Assembly (NCBI GenBank): GCA_964586675.1
Contig: CAZPHQ010000015.1
Coordinates: 1-64,000 of the forward strand
Direction of reading: 5' to 3'
Origin: JADLGH01 sp964586675
GTDB lineage: Bacteria > Desulfobacterota_D > UBA1144 > Nemesobacterales > UBA2774
Length of the DNA: 64,000 nucleotides
Both the position numbers and the translations under genes were made by a program. Shown here in pieces: positions 22,985-34,081 of this stretch. Every line of letters begins with the position of its first letter. Position 1 is the first letter of the stretch. Under the pieces are notes generated by a model. It was not told the DNA's origin. It worked only from the letters and a program-made list of their open reading frames with translations, and ran no database searches.

Positions 22985-24664
22985 TCAGGCCTTGCCCTTT
23001 TCCTTCGCCCACGAGTCTTTTAAAGTGACGGTCCTGTTGAATACCGGCGAGCCCTTTTTCGAATCCAGGGCGTCCGGCGTGAAATATCCGAGCCTCTCGA
23101 ACTGGTAATTTACACCCGGCTCTGCGTCGGCAAGCCCGGGCTCGACGGGGCAGTCTTTAAGCACCGTAAGCGAATCCGGATTTAGATATTCCTTATAATC
23201 CGTGCCGTCTGCACCCGGCTCGGGGACAGTGAACAGCCTGTCGTAGAGCCTGACCTCAGCCTTTATTGCGTGCGGGGCGGAAACCCAGTGTATCGTGGCC
23301 TTGACCTTCCTCCCGTCGGGCGCGTCGCCGCCTCTAGTCGCGGGGTCGTATGTGCAAAGGAGCTCCGTCACCTCGCCATTCTCGTCTTTTACGACGCCCT
23401 CGCACTTTAAGAAATAGGCATACCGGAGCCTCACTTCTGTCCCGGGTGAGAGCCTGAAGAATTTCTTGGGTGGATTTTCCATGAAGTCGTCGCGTTCGAT
23501 ATAAAGCTCTCCCGAGAACGGCACCTTCCTCGTGCCCATCGAAGGGTCTTCGGGGTTGTTTACAGCGTCGAGCTCTTCGGACTCTCCCTTCGGATAATTC
23601 GTGATAGTCACTTTCAGCGGATCGAGTACAGCCATGACCCTCCGCGCCGTTTTGTTGAGGTCGTCGCGTATACTGTGCTCGAGGAGCGATATGTCGATGA
23701 CGCTCTCCTGCTTCGTGACGCCTATCCGCGTGCAGAAGTTCCTTATGGACTCGGGCGTGTATCCCCTTCTTCTCAGGCCGGAGAGCGTCGGCATGCGCGG
23801 GTCGTCCCATCCGTTCACGAATCCGCCCTGAACGAGCTCTAAAAGCCGCCTCTTGCTCATGACGGTGTAGTTCAGGTTGAGCCGCGAGAACTCAATCTGC
23901 TGCGGGTGATATACGGCGAGCTCGCCCAAGAACCAGTCGTATAGCGGGCGGTGGTCTTCGAATTCGAGCGTGCAGAGGGAGTGAGTGATCTTCTCGATCG
24001 AATCCGAGATGCAGTGCGCGTAGTCGTACATCGGGTATATGCGCCACTCCTCCCCTGTCCTGTAATGGGGCTCGCGGAGTATCCTGTACATGACAGGATC
24101 GCGCATGTTGATGTTGCCGGACGACATGTCGATCTTCGCCCTGAGGACGTGGGAGCCTTCCTCGAACTCACCCTCCTTCATGCGCCTGAAAAGGTCGAGG
24201 TTCTCTTCGACGGAGCGGTCCCTCCAGGGGCTGTTCTTTCCGGGCTCGCTGAGGGTGCCGCGATACTCCCTTATCTCGTCCGGTGAAAGGCTGTCGACGT
24301 AGGCCTTCCCCGCCTTTATGAGCGTTACTGCATGATCGTAAAGGGCCTGGAAGTAGTCCGAAGCATGGTAGAGCCCGTCCCAGTTAAACCCGAGCCATTT
24401 GACGTCTCTCTCTATGGCCTCGACGTACTCAGTATCTTCCTTGGTCGGATTGGTGTCGTCGTATCTCAGGTTACAGGTTCCGTGGTATTCCTCGGCGACG
24501 CCGAAGTTGAGGCATATGGACTTCGCGTGCCCGATGTGGAGATAACCGTTGGGCTCGGGAGGGAAACGCGTCGCCACCCTGTGCCCGAATTTCCCGCTCT
24601 CGTTATCCTCCTCGACTATCGTGCGTATGAAGTCGAGGCTCCTTTTGATATTTTCATCTTGCAT
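22985..24664 (-). CDS. glnS: Glutaminyl-tRNA synthetase
   Basis: 559 aa class I synthetase that attaches glutamine to tRNA-Gln. PEPNGYLHIGH (37-46) holds the HIGH motif and MSKR (269-272) the second ATP loop. Anticodon-binding beta barrels fill the C-terminal half. Length is normal for bacterial GlnRS. Its presence shows that this organism can charge tRNA-Gln directly and need not depend on GatCAB for it. Strongly similar GluRS was excluded by the YDWFLGELAVYHPQQ and EFSRLNLNYTVMSKR context of GlnRS. Confidence 0.96.
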   Translation of the reverse strand: MQDENIKRSLDFIRTIVEEDNESGKFGHRVATRFPPEPNGYLHIGHAKSICLNFGVAEEYHGTCNLRYDDTNPTKEDTEYVEAIERDVKWLGFNWDGLYHASDYFQALYDHAVTLIKAGKAYVDSLSPDEIREYRGTLSEPGKNSPWRDRSVEENLDLFRRMKEGEFEEGSHVLRAKIDMSSGNINMRDPVMYRILREPHYRTGEEWRIYPMYDYAHCISDSIEKITHSLCTLEFEDHRPLYDWFLGELAVYHPQQIEFSRLNLNYTVMSKRRLLELVQGGFVNGWDDPRMPTLSGLRRRGYTPESIRNFCTRIGVTKQESVIDISLLEHSIRDDLNKTARRVMAVLDPLKVTITNYPKGESEELDAVNNPEDPSMGTRKVPFSGELYIERDDFMENPPKKFFRLSPGTEVRLRYAYFLKCEGVVKDENGEVTELLCTYDPATRGGDAPDGRKVKATIHWVSAPHAIKAEVRLYDRLFTVPEPGADGTDYKEYLNPDSLTVLKDCPVEPGLADAEPGVNYQFERLGYFTPDALDSKKGSPVFNRTVTLKDSWAKEKGKA

Positions 24665-24832
24665 TAATTAATAGTCCCTAATCAGAACATTTTTAACTTA
24701 ATATTGCGCTTTTCTCCATTCTAAGAAATTACGGTTCTTGATGAAGTGGGTAATTTATATTAAATACTATGTTATACCAACTTTAACGGGGTTTGTCATC
24801 ATTGATATAGTGAATGGTTTTAACTATGGAAA

Positions 24833-26893
24833 ATGAATATGTTCAATAAAGTTTTGTGGTTTTTAGACAAAGAAATACACCCCAAAAATTTTGAAAGATT
24901 ATGTGTGGATTTATTGTTTCTTAATGGTTACAGAGACATAGTTCCTTTTGGGGGGATGCATGATCATGGCAGAGATGCGGAAATAATTTTGAAAGGAATT
25001 GATGATCTGGGAGAAATTGCTTTCTTTCAGTTCAGCTTACAAAAAACTTGGAAAAGGAAGCTTCGAGAAGAATTAGATAAAGTTAAGCAATATGGTCATG
25101 ATATTTCTAGATTTATTTTGATTACAAATAGAGACGTTACTGGTACGGAGAAAGACGAGTTAAAAATTGAAGTTTTAAATAAATATGGCTGGAAACTTGA
25201 GATTTTCCCTCGTGAATGGCTTAGATTGCAACTCGAAGTGGCGAATCCACATATCGCACAAAAATATATAGGCATTGAAATACAAGAGAAAACGCAGAAA
25301 TTTCATAGTTCATTTTACCCTAACATCGAATTCCAATCAGAAAGCCACTCTGCGTGGTTTCATTATATCAAGGGAGACTATGAAAGGGCAGTGGTGGAAT
25401 TGAAAGGATATTTATCTCATAATCCTAGTCGCAAGGATGCTTGGAAGGCTTTAGCGTGGTCAGAATATCAACTGTTTAGATATAACGAGGCTCTTTTGAG
25501 TATCAATAAGGCTCTGAAGATTGAAAATAATGATAAAGAATTATTAGAAATTCGTGCGTGTGTTTTAGCTGAGTATGGAATAAGCAATAATGATCGGGCT
25601 AGTCTGTTGGAAGCCGAAGGAATTTTTCAACGTCAGGCTGCGGAAGCCAATACATGGACCACATTTTACAATTATGCGAATGCGTTAAGTGCTTTAGGAA
25701 AATATAACGAGGCGATTGAACAATATGAAAAGGCCTTAATTTATGACTCAAATCAGCCTGAGATATGGAAGAATTTAGGAAGTGCGTATCATAATGTTGA
25801 GGATCATAATAAAGAAATAAAGTGTTTCGATAGAGCTTTAAAGATTGATCCTAAACATCCTATTGTTTTAATGTCAAAAGGTTGCACTTTATTAATAGAT
25901 TTCGGTCGTGCGTCAGAAGGAGCGGATTTAGTTGAGCAAGCACTTAAGATTGATCCAAGTCTAAGTTTAAGATGGCCGCATGTTTGGTACTGGTTATGTG
26001 AGGCGTATATAAGAATGAATGATCTAGAAAAGGCCCTTTATTGGGTGGAAGAAGGATTGCTCCATTCTCCATCTCATAGGGGGCTTTATAAACAAAAGGC
26101 AGACATCCTAAAGAAATTATGCAGCCAAGATGCTAATTATTTGTCCAAAGCTATTGAATTCTATGAATTTTTGCTTCAACTCGAACCGCATAACTACAAC
26201 TGGAGAGAAAATATAGCCAAATTATATTGCGCTCAAAAAGAAGAAAGTAGGGCATGGGAGATCTTGCAAGGTTCCTTTGGGATTCTTGACATTAATGTGA
26301 CTAGTTTATTGATAGACTCAGGTTTTAATATGCAAGAATGTATTAAAGCCCTGCGTTATTTACCCGAATATAATGTTTATCGCTCCAATTATCCAGTATC
26401 TAATTATTGGTCTTTATTTGGTGAATCTACTAACAATGACTTTTTAATAGATGCGGGGTTTGAAGATGGATTATTTGTATTTGCTGCGATTCCCTTTGGA
26501 TTAGGTTATGCAGAGATTGCATCAATGCCGTTAGAAAAACGAGATAAAAATTTGCTATTATCATTTTTTGATATAGTTCATTCTGGACTGCAAAATTGTT
26601 TTCGAAAAGCTTCTCAAGTCTTTGCTGCAGAAATATCCCAACATCAGGATAAAAAAATTCAAATTGAAAAATTGAGCAGAGTCTTATATTTTTTGCCTAA
26701 AGTTGGATTGTTAGAGCTTAGTGGACAAAATGGCTGGATACCTGGATGTCTTGGTATTGAGAATGAAATTGTGCAATCAGCGATTGATGAACATAATCCA
26801 GAGAAGATAATGGATGAAGTGGTAGAAATATCCTTGACCGAAATAAATAATATCATAAAAATGTTCCCGAATACACATAACAGTTCATTATAA
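24833..26893 (+). CDS. PD-(D/E)XK-like nuclease domain fused to TPRs, AT-rich
   Basis: 686 aa. The first about 130 residues read as an Mrr-like restriction fold: FERLCVDLLFLNGY with Glu21, GRDAEI with Asp48, and FFQFSLQK with Gln66 to Lys71 as the likely catalytic strand. Residues about 180-480 are TPR units such as WTTFYNYANALSALGKYNEA and KNLGSAYHNVEDHNKEI. The C-terminal 200 residues match nothing I know. Base composition is far more AT-rich than both neighbours, glnS and hemB, which indicates recent transfer. Nuclease-TPR fusions often occur in phage defence, but no partner gene is present and the role is inference. Confidence 0.75.
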   Translation: MNMFNKVLWFLDKEIHPKNFERLCVDLLFLNGYRDIVPFGGMHDHGRDAEIILKGIDDLGEIAFFQFSLQKTWKRKLREELDKVKQYGHDISRFILITNRDVTGTEKDELKIEVLNKYGWKLEIFPREWLRLQLEVANPHIAQKYIGIEIQEKTQKFHSSFYPNIEFQSESHSAWFHYIKGDYERAVVELKGYLSHNPSRKDAWKALAWSEYQLFRYNEALLSINKALKIENNDKELLEIRACVLAEYGISNNDRASLLEAEGIFQRQAAEANTWTTFYNYANALSALGKYNEAIEQYEKALIYDSNQPEIWKNLGSAYHNVEDHNKEIKCFDRALKIDPKHPIVLMSKGCTLLIDFGRASEGADLVEQALKIDPSLSLRWPHVWYWLCEAYIRMNDLEKALYWVEEGLLHSPSHRGLYKQKADILKKLCSQDANYLSKAIEFYEFLLQLEPHNYNWRENIAKLYCAQKEESRAWEILQGSFGILDINVTSLLIDSGFNMQECIKALRYLPEYNVYRSNYPVSNYWSLFGESTNNDFLIDAGFEDGLFVFAAIPFGLGYAEIASMPLEKRDKNLLLSFFDIVHSGLQNCFRKASQVFAAEISQHQDKKIQIEKLSRVLYFLPKVGLLELSGQNGWIPGCLGIENEIVQSAIDEHNPEKIMDEVVEISLTEINNIIKMFPNTHNSSL

Positions 26894-26985
26894 TATTTTC
26901 ATAATTGAGACTCTTGTGGTATTCAAGCTAGAGATTCAACATTGCTAGGATTGACTTACTTCCCCTTAAGCAATTACAATTACGC

Positions 26986-27972
<987 letters not shown>

Positions 27973-28179
27973 ATGACCGGCAACCCGCACTATAAAGTCG
28001 TCGAGCTGTCACACGTTACTGAAGAAGAAATAGAAAAGGTTCTCAACACCTGGGTGTCCGAGGGATGGGTTTTCGACGGGATTCATTTCGTCGTGAGGGA
28101 TTCTTCCAGGAGGCCGACGATGGCCTTCATCTTTTTCACTTCCGCCGTGAATTCATCCGGCGAGCTTAAAAGCCTCTGA
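27973..28179 (+). CDS. Small DUF4177-like protein
   Basis: 68 aa. The pattern YKVVELSHVTEEEIEKVLNTWVSEGWVFDG followed by a beta strand ending in FIFF resembles DUF4177-type proteins, whose function is unknown. Its ATG directly abuts the hemB stop codon with an AAAGGGA upstream, so it is translated from the same mRNA. No signal peptide or membrane helix. Confidence 0.7.
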   Translation: MTGNPHYKVVELSHVTEEEIEKVLNTWVSEGWVFDGIHFVVRDSSRRPTMAFIFFTSAVNSSGELKSL

Positions 28180-28193
28180 CCTTATTCTCTTGC

Positions 28194-28934
28194 TTAGCCT
28201 TCCGCCTCGAGGCGCGAGTCACCGGAATCGTCGAGGCGGTTCTCTATTTCGGTGAGGTCGTTAATTCTGTTCATACGCCTGAGGGACTCGTATTCCCCTT
28301 CCCTGTCGAGGAGAATCGCGCGTATCCCGAGCGCGCGCGGGCCGTGGAAATCGTTTTTTAAATCATCGCCGACGTGAATGGATTCCTCCGAGCTCGCCCC
28401 GGCTTTTTCAAGGGCTGCGAGGAATATGGCGTGAGACGGCTTCGCGTACCCCTCCTCGCTCGATATGACGAAGGTGTCGAAATAGCCGTATATGCCTAGT
28501 CTCTCCATGACGTCATAAACGCGGGAGTCGAAATTCGATATTATGCCGAGCCTGTAGCCATTCGATTTAAGCGCCTCGAGCACAGGCACCGTCTCGGGAA
28601 AGAGCGTCCACGCCTCCGTCCTGAATACCTCGAAGAGCTCGTCGAAATGCTCGTCGAATCCGGCGAACATGCCGACTTCCGTGTAAACGTCAGTGACCAC
28701 CTTCCTCCACCATTCCTTTTCGAGCCGTTTTCTTTCTTCGGGCGATACTCCGCCGAACGCGAGCGGAGGGGCCGCCCTGAACGCCTTCGAAAAAGCCCTC
28801 CTCAGCGCCGCCGTATCGGGGTCGGCCCCGTATTTTCGGGCGACTCCGGCGTAGGTGTTCCCGAGCCCTTCCTTTATGAAAAAGAGCGTATCGGCCGCGT
28901 CGAAGAATATTGTCGTGATGTTTCCGTTGGTCAT
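28194..28934 (-). CDS. HAD-family hydrolase (subfamily IA)
   Basis: 246 aa. Motif I is TTIFFDAADTLF with the nucleophilic aspartate, motif II IISNFDSR, motif III the lysine in YAKPSHAIF, and motif IV HVGDDLKND. A helical cap lies between motifs I and II, as in phosphoglycolate phosphatase-like enzymes of the REG-2 group, to which the FDA start points. The frame is open from 28976, but the ATG at 28934 has a GAGAG upstream and places motif I at the usual distance. The substrate is unknown. Confidence 0.85.
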   Translation of the reverse strand: MTNGNITTIFFDAADTLFFIKEGLGNTYAGVARKYGADPDTAALRRAFSKAFRAAPPLAFGGVSPEERKRLEKEWWRKVVTDVYTEVGMFAGFDEHFDELFEVFRTEAWTLFPETVPVLEALKSNGYRLGIISNFDSRVYDVMERLGIYGYFDTFVISSEEGYAKPSHAIFLAALEKAGASSEESIHVGDDLKNDFHGPRALGIRAILLDREGEYESLRRMNRINDLTEIENRLDDSGDSRLEAEG

Positions 28935-29002
28935 GAAAATATCTCTCTTTGTCTGAATGAAGACTTTAATATACACTCTAATTCCGGAAGGAGTAACAGG
29001 TG

Positions 29003-29410
29003 ATGGAGAGCAAGGAAGCGGCGTACGTCGCTGTCATCGTGCGCGATCTGATATTCGCTTCGAGGATACGTGAAGCGGCCAGAAGGAACGGCGTCAGGCT
29101 AGAATTCGTTAAGCCCGGGCCGGGCTTCGCGGACAGGCTTGCCCCGGCTCCGCCCGCCTTTTTCATCGTCGATCTCGGGGCCAAAAACCTCGACCCGTTC
29201 GCTGTCATAAATGAAATAAATGAAATGCCCGCTCTCTCCGGCGTGCGCGTCATAGGATTCCTTCCCCACGTCGAAACCGGGCTCAAAAAAGAGGCCTCCG
29301 AAGCCGGGTACGACCTCGTCGCGCCGCGGTCGTGGATGGCGCTCAACGTCGAGCAGATATTCGCCGACTTCGCCGCCGGAAAGCCGTTCCCCGTGAAAAG
29401 CGGTCAATAG
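29003..29410 (+). CDS. Receiver-like domain protein, function unknown
   Basis: 135 aa. Alternating strands and helices (VAVIVRDLIFASRIREAARR, FFIVDLGAKNLDP, VRVIGFLPHV) suggest a CheY-like receiver fold with an aspartate in IVDLG. The usual acidic pair near the N-terminus and the Thr/Lys switch are not evident, so phosphorylation is doubtful. GGAAGGAG lies upstream of the second start codon, the ATG at 29003, which I prefer over the GTG at 29000. Its end overlaps the end of metH by 7 nt, tail to tail. Confidence 0.7.
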   Translation: MESKEAAYVAVIVRDLIFASRIREAARRNGVRLEFVKPGPGFADRLAPAPPAFFIVDLGAKNLDPFAVINEINEMPALSGVRVIGFLPHVETGLKKEASEAGYDLVAPRSWMALNVEQIFADFAAGKPFPVKSGQ

Positions 29411-32400
29411 CCGAGGTTCGGCCTCAGCCATTTCTCGACCTCCGAAAGCGGAATCCCCTTCCGCTTCGCGTAGTCCCCGGCCTGGTCCCTGTCTATCTCG
29501 CCTATGTGCATGTATCTCGACTGCGGGTGCCCGAAGTAAAACCCGGCGACAGAGCTCGGCGGGTATATCGCGAAGTTCTCCGTTATCTCGACGCCTATAT
29601 TCTCCTTCACACGCAGCATCTTCCAGAGGGCGGCCTTTTCGGTGTGGTCCGGACAGGCCGGGTATCCGGGCGCGGGCCTTATGCCTCTGTACTTTTCCTT
29701 TATGAGGTCTTCGTAGGTGAGGTTCTCTTCCTTCCCGTAGCCCCACCGGTCGCGGGCCCGCTTGTGCATCATCTCGGCGAGCGCCTCGGCCACCCTGTCT
29801 CCGAGCGCCTGCACCATTATCGCGGAGTAGTCGTCGCCGGCGTTCCGGAACGTATCCGAAAACGTCTCGACCTCCTTCCCGGCCGTTACGGCGAACCCGC
29901 CCATGTAATCCGCCCTGCCGGACTCCTTGGGCGCGACGAAATCGGCGAGGGAATAGTATGTTTCGTTCTCACCTCTCGATTTTTGCTGGCGGAGAAAATG
30001 AAATGCCTCGACGACCTTTTTCCTGCTCTCGTCCGAATAAATTTCGACGTCGTCCCCGACGCTGTTCGCCGGCCAGAACCCGAGCACGGCCCGAGGGCCG
30101 AACCTCTTTTCTGCGGCTATCTGGCCGAGGAGCTTTTCAGCGTCCTCGTAGAGGCTCCTCGCCTGCTGTCCGTATTTTTTGTGTTCGAGTATCGCTGGGA
30201 ACAGGCCCTTCAGTCCCCATACCCAGAAGAGGGGCGACCAGTCGATGTAGGGCACTATCTCTTCCATGGGCATGTCGTTTATGACTTCCACGCCGAGCCT
30301 TTCCGGCACGTCTATTTGCGCCGTTTTCCAGTCGTCGGTGAATCTCTTTTCCCTGGCCTTCGAGATTGAAAAGAACTCGGCCTCGCTCCTCGATTTCGAA
30401 TGAAGCTCCCGTAGCTCCTCGTGCTTCCGCTTCGTTTCCTCGGCGAACTCCTCGTACTTCTCAGGGTTGAGGAGACTATTGCAGACGTTGACGACGAGCG
30501 ACGCGTCCTGCACGTGGCTCACGACGCCGCTGTAGTGCGGCGCAATCTTTATAGCAGTGTGCGCCTTGCTCGTCGTCGCGCCGCCGATAAGGAGCGGTGT
30601 CTTGAACCCTTGCCTCTCCATCTCCGAAGCGTTGTACACCATCTCGTCGAGCGAAGGCGTTATGAGGCCGCTGAAGCCGATGATATTCGCGTTCACTTCT
30701 TTCGCGGCCTTCAGGATATTGTCGCATGACACCATGACACCGAGGTCTATGACTTCGTAGTTATTGCATCCGAGGACGACCGAGACGATGTTCTTCCCGA
30801 TGTCGTGCACGTCGCCCTTCACAGTCGCGATGACGAACTTCCCGCGCGACGATCCCCCGCCCGCGCTCGCCTTTTCGAGCTCCATGAAAGGCTGCAGATA
30901 TGCGACGGCCTTCTTCATGACGCGCGCGCTCTTGACGACCTGCGGCAGGAACATCTTCCCCTCGCCGAAGAGCTCGCCGACTATCTTCATCCCGTCCATG
31001 AGCGGCCCTTCGATCACGTCGAGCGGCTTCTTATACTTTGCGAGCGCCTCTTCGGTGTCGGAGTCGATGTGATCTACTATTCCCTTTACGAGCGAGTGCG
31101 AGAGCCTTTCCTCGACGCTTTCTTCCCTCCACTTCTCGGCCTCTTTGTCCTTCGACTTCCCGGAGCCTTTCACCGTCTCGGCGTAATCGACGAGGACTTC
31201 CGTCGCGTCCGGGCTCCTATTAAGAAGAACGTCCTCGACCTTTTCGAGAAGCTCCTTGTTCACCTCTTCGTAGACTTCGAGCATGCCGGCGTTAACTATA
31301 GCCATGTCGAGCCCGGCCTTTATCGCGTGGTAAAGGAAGGCCGCGTGCATGGCCTCCCGCACGGGATTATTCCCCCTGAAGGAGAATGAAATATTGCTGA
31401 GTCCGCCGCTCGTTTTCGCTCCCGGGCAGGCCTTCTTTATCTCTCCGACCGCTTCGATGAAATCGAGCGCGTAGTTGTTGTGCTCCTCGATGCCCGTCGC
31501 GACTGTGAGCACGTTCGGGTCGAATATGATGTCCGACGGGTCCATACCGACCTTTTCGGTCAGCAGCTTGTATGCCCTCTCGCAGATCCTGATCTTGTCC
31601 TCTTTCGTCGCCGCCTGGCCCTTCTCGTCGAACGCCATGACAACGGCGGCCGCGCCGTAGCGCATTACCTCGCGGGCGTGCTCCAAAAATTTTTCTTCCC
31701 CCTCCTTGAGGCTGATGGAGTTTACGATCCCCTTTCCCTGTATGCACTTTAGCCCGGCTTCTATGACGGAGAATTTCGAGCTGTCTATCATTACAGGAAC
31801 GCGCGCGATGTCGGGCTCGGTCGCGATCAGATTGAGAAACCTGGTCATGCACGCCTCGCCGTCGAGGAGCGCCTCGTCGAAGTTAACGTCTATAACGTTG
31901 GCCCCGTTCTCCACCTGCTGTTTTGCAACGGATAACGCGCCTTCGAAGTCGTCCTCTTTTATGAGCTTGGCGAACTTCGGCGAGCCGGTGACGTTAGTCC
32001 TCTCGCCCACCATTATGAAGGGCGCGTTCTCGCCGATGTTGAGGGCTTCGAGACCGCTGAGGCGAGTTGCCGGGGGGATTTCCGGTATGGCGCGGGAGGG
32101 ATAGTGCCCCACCCGCTCGACTATCGCCTTTATGTGGTCTGGAGTCGTCCCGCAGCAGCCGCCGACTATATTTATAAAGCCGCTCTCGGCGAAATCTTCG
32201 AGATAAGAAGCCGTGTCCTTCGGTGTCTGGTCATATCCGGTATCGCTCAATGGATTCGGGAGCCCGGCGTTCGGGTAGCAGCTCACGTAGCAGTCGGCTA
32301 TGCGCGAAAGCTCCTCGATATAGGGCCTCATCTGCTCGGCCCCGAGCGCGCAGTTGATGCCGACGCTGAGCGGCCTTGCATGGCGCACAGAATTCCAGAA

Positions 32401-33102
32401 CGCCTCTATCGTCTGCCCTGAAAGCGTTCTCCCCGAGGCGTCCGTTATCGTCACGGAAAGCATAAGGGGTATGTCGTTTTTGAAGTCGTCACGATATTTG
32501 AAGACGGCATAGATCGCAGCTTTCAAATTAAGCGTGTCGAATGTTGTCTCGGCGAGTATGACGTCCGCTCCCCCCTCGACAAGCGCCGCTGTCTGCTCGT
32601 AGTAGGCCGCCGCCAGCTCGTCGAACGTGACGCCCCTCGCCGAGGGGTCGTTCACGTCGGGCGATATCGAGGCCGTCCTCGTCGTCGGCCCGAGCGCGCC
32701 CGCGACGAAGCACTTCCTTTCCGGGTGCTTCTCCATGAACTCGTCGACTGCCTTCCGCGCGACTCCGGCCGCGGCGCGGTTGAGCTCGGGGACTATGCTT
32801 TCGAGATTGTAGTCCGCCTGCGAGATGCGGTTCGCGTTAAACGTGTTCGTTTCTATTAAATCCGCGCCGGCTTCAAGATATTTCGTATGTATCTCGGTTA
32901 TCACGTCCGGGCGCGTGAAGCAGAGGAGGTCGTTGTTTCCCTTGAGGTCGACGGGATGGTCCTTGAACTTCTCCCCCCGAAAATCCCCTTCCTCGAGCTT
33001 GTAGCGCTGTATCATCGTGCCCATGGCGCCGTCGAGGAATAGAATCCTTTCCCCCAGCAGCTCCCGGAGCAGCCGCGCCGAATCGTTTTCAGTCTTTGTC
33101 AT
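29404..33102 (-). CDS. metH: Cobalamin-dependent methionine synthase
   Basis: 1232 aa, full length, all four modules. Homocysteine-binding zinc ligands are Cys251 in GINCALG and Cys316/Cys317 in GGCCGTTPDHI. The pterin-binding domain starts FIMVGERTNVTGS (about 362). The B12 domain carries DVHDIGKN with the axial His766. The reactivation domain ends with RPAPGYPACPDHTEK, the AdoMet-binding motif. It transfers a methyl group from methyltetrahydrofolate to homocysteine. Only 62 nt separate it from the upstream hydrolase gene, and I see no cobalamin riboswitch there. Confidence 0.97.
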   Translation of the reverse strand: MTKTENDSARLLRELLGERILFLDGAMGTMIQRYKLEEGDFRGEKFKDHPVDLKGNNDLLCFTRPDVITEIHTKYLEAGADLIETNTFNANRISQADYNLESIVPELNRAAAGVARKAVDEFMEKHPERKCFVAGALGPTTRTASISPDVNDPSARGVTFDELAAAYYEQTAALVEGGADVILAETTFDTLNLKAAIYAVFKYRDDFKNDIPLMLSVTITDASGRTLSGQTIEAFWNSVRHARPLSVGINCALGAEQMRPYIEELSRIADCYVSCYPNAGLPNPLSDTGYDQTPKDTASYLEDFAESGFINIVGGCCGTTPDHIKAIVERVGHYPSRAIPEIPPATRLSGLEALNIGENAPFIMVGERTNVTGSPKFAKLIKEDDFEGALSVAKQQVENGANVIDVNFDEALLDGEACMTRFLNLIATEPDIARVPVMIDSSKFSVIEAGLKCIQGKGIVNSISLKEGEEKFLEHAREVMRYGAAAVVMAFDEKGQAATKEDKIRICERAYKLLTEKVGMDPSDIIFDPNVLTVATGIEEHNNYALDFIEAVGEIKKACPGAKTSGGLSNISFSFRGNNPVREAMHAAFLYHAIKAGLDMAIVNAGMLEVYEEVNKELLEKVEDVLLNRSPDATEVLVDYAETVKGSGKSKDKEAEKWREESVEERLSHSLVKGIVDHIDSDTEEALAKYKKPLDVIEGPLMDGMKIVGELFGEGKMFLPQVVKSARVMKKAVAYLQPFMELEKASAGGGSSRGKFVIATVKGDVHDIGKNIVSVVLGCNNYEVIDLGVMVSCDNILKAAKEVNANIIGFSGLITPSLDEMVYNASEMERQGFKTPLLIGGATTSKAHTAIKIAPHYSGVVSHVQDASLVVNVCNSLLNPEKYEEFAEETKRKHEELRELHSKSRSEAEFFSISKAREKRFTDDWKTAQIDVPERLGVEVINDMPMEEIVPYIDWSPLFWVWGLKGLFPAILEHKKYGQQARSLYEDAEKLLGQIAAEKRFGPRAVLGFWPANSVGDDVEIYSDESRKKVVEAFHFLRQQKSRGENETYYSLADFVAPKESGRADYMGGFAVTAGKEVETFSDTFRNAGDDYSAIMVQALGDRVAEALAEMMHKRARDRWGYGKEENLTYEDLIKEKYRGIRPAPGYPACPDHTEKAALWKMLRVKENIGVEITENFAIYPPSSVAGFYFGHPQSRYMHIGEIDRDQAGDYAKRKGIPLSEVEKWLRPNLGY

Positions 33103-33164
33103 AGTGAGTTTAGTATACCAAAATGAATTTATTTCAATAATTTACGCGGATTGTTGATGCGGGC

Positions 33165-33974
33165 TTACTTCCAGCCGTCCCTGAGCCTCCTGAGCTCCGT
33201 GAATACAGAAAACGGCGAGCCGCCCTTCCATTCGGGGTTTTTCTTGGAGAGTACTTTCGAGATTTCAGGGCTGCCGCATCTTAAAAAGGGATTGTATGTC
33301 TTCTCTTCGCCTATGGTCGTGGGCTCGGGGTCCTTCCCCTTTTTGACGAGCTTCTTGACGTCGGCGAGCTTCTTCTTCGCGTCCGGGTTCCTGGGCTCGA
33401 CGTCGACGGCGAACCTGAGATTAGCCTCGGCGTAGTCGTGGCCGGGCCATATACGAGTCCCGTCGGGGAGCGTCTTTACCTTCGTCTCCAGCGTGTCGAA
33501 AAGATCCTCGGCGACGCCTCCGTGACGGAGGTTGCCTACGCCGGAAAGAAAGAGGGTGTCGCCTGTGAACGCCTCGCCGTCCATCAGAAGAAGTATGTGC
33601 TCAGGCGTGTGTCCCGGGGCGTAGGCGACCTTGATCTCCTGCTCCCCGAATTTGATCACCTCGCCGTCCTTGACCGTCGCGCTCCTCGGCGAAACGAGGT
33701 CGAACCCCAGCGGGTGAACTAGAATCTTCCCTAGGGTGACTTTGAGCACAGGGTCGTTCCCTAGGATGTGATCCGGGTGGCAGTGAGTGTCTATTATGTA
33801 CTTTACGCTGAGCCCGTTGTCTCTTATGAAATTGAGGACAGACACGGGATCGTTAGGGTCGATGACGACGCAGTCGGACGTTTTCGTGCACCAGATTACG
33901 TAGCTGTAATTGTTGTCGCTCCGCTCGGCCTTTATCCTTCCTATCCTGTATCCTTCTCCACTGAATGTCTCCAC
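33165..33974 (-). CDS. Metallo-beta-lactamase fold hydrolase, glyoxalase II-like
   Basis: 269 aa. The metal motif reads DTHCHPDH (about 62-69), with further ligands in APGHTPEH, FTGDTLF and the His of WPGHDYAE, so two metals can bind. The PGHDYAE ending and the YNPFLRCGSPE tail are typical of hydroxyacylglutathione hydrolases, which split S-lactoylglutathione. Persulfide dioxygenases share the fold and are not excluded. It lies directly upstream of metH on the same strand and may share its transcript. Confidence 0.85.
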   Translation of the reverse strand: METFSGEGYRIGRIKAERSDNNYSYVIWCTKTSDCVVIDPNDPVSVLNFIRDNGLSVKYIIDTHCHPDHILGNDPVLKVTLGKILVHPLGFDLVSPRSATVKDGEVIKFGEQEIKVAYAPGHTPEHILLLMDGEAFTGDTLFLSGVGNLRHGGVAEDLFDTLETKVKTLPDGTRIWPGHDYAEANLRFAVDVEPRNPDAKKKLADVKKLVKKGKDPEPTTIGEEKTYNPFLRCGSPEISKVLSKKNPEWKGGSPFSVFTELRRLRDGWK

Positions 33975-34081
33975 TTTTTACCTTACCTCCATGCGCCGGG
34001 GCGTCCGGCAGGGTTTATCGAGAACTGTTAATTATGCCACAAAACCGGCAAAATTTTCCCGTTTGGGTAAAATATATCCCT

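Noticed and set aside
26894..26985. Attachment site or terminal repeat flanking the AT-rich nuclease-TPR gene.
   Set aside because: I found no matching direct repeat at 24665-24832 and no integrase.
33103..33164. Cobalamin riboswitch upstream of metH.
   Set aside because: Only 62 nt separate metH from the upstream gene and no B12-box-like sequence is seen.
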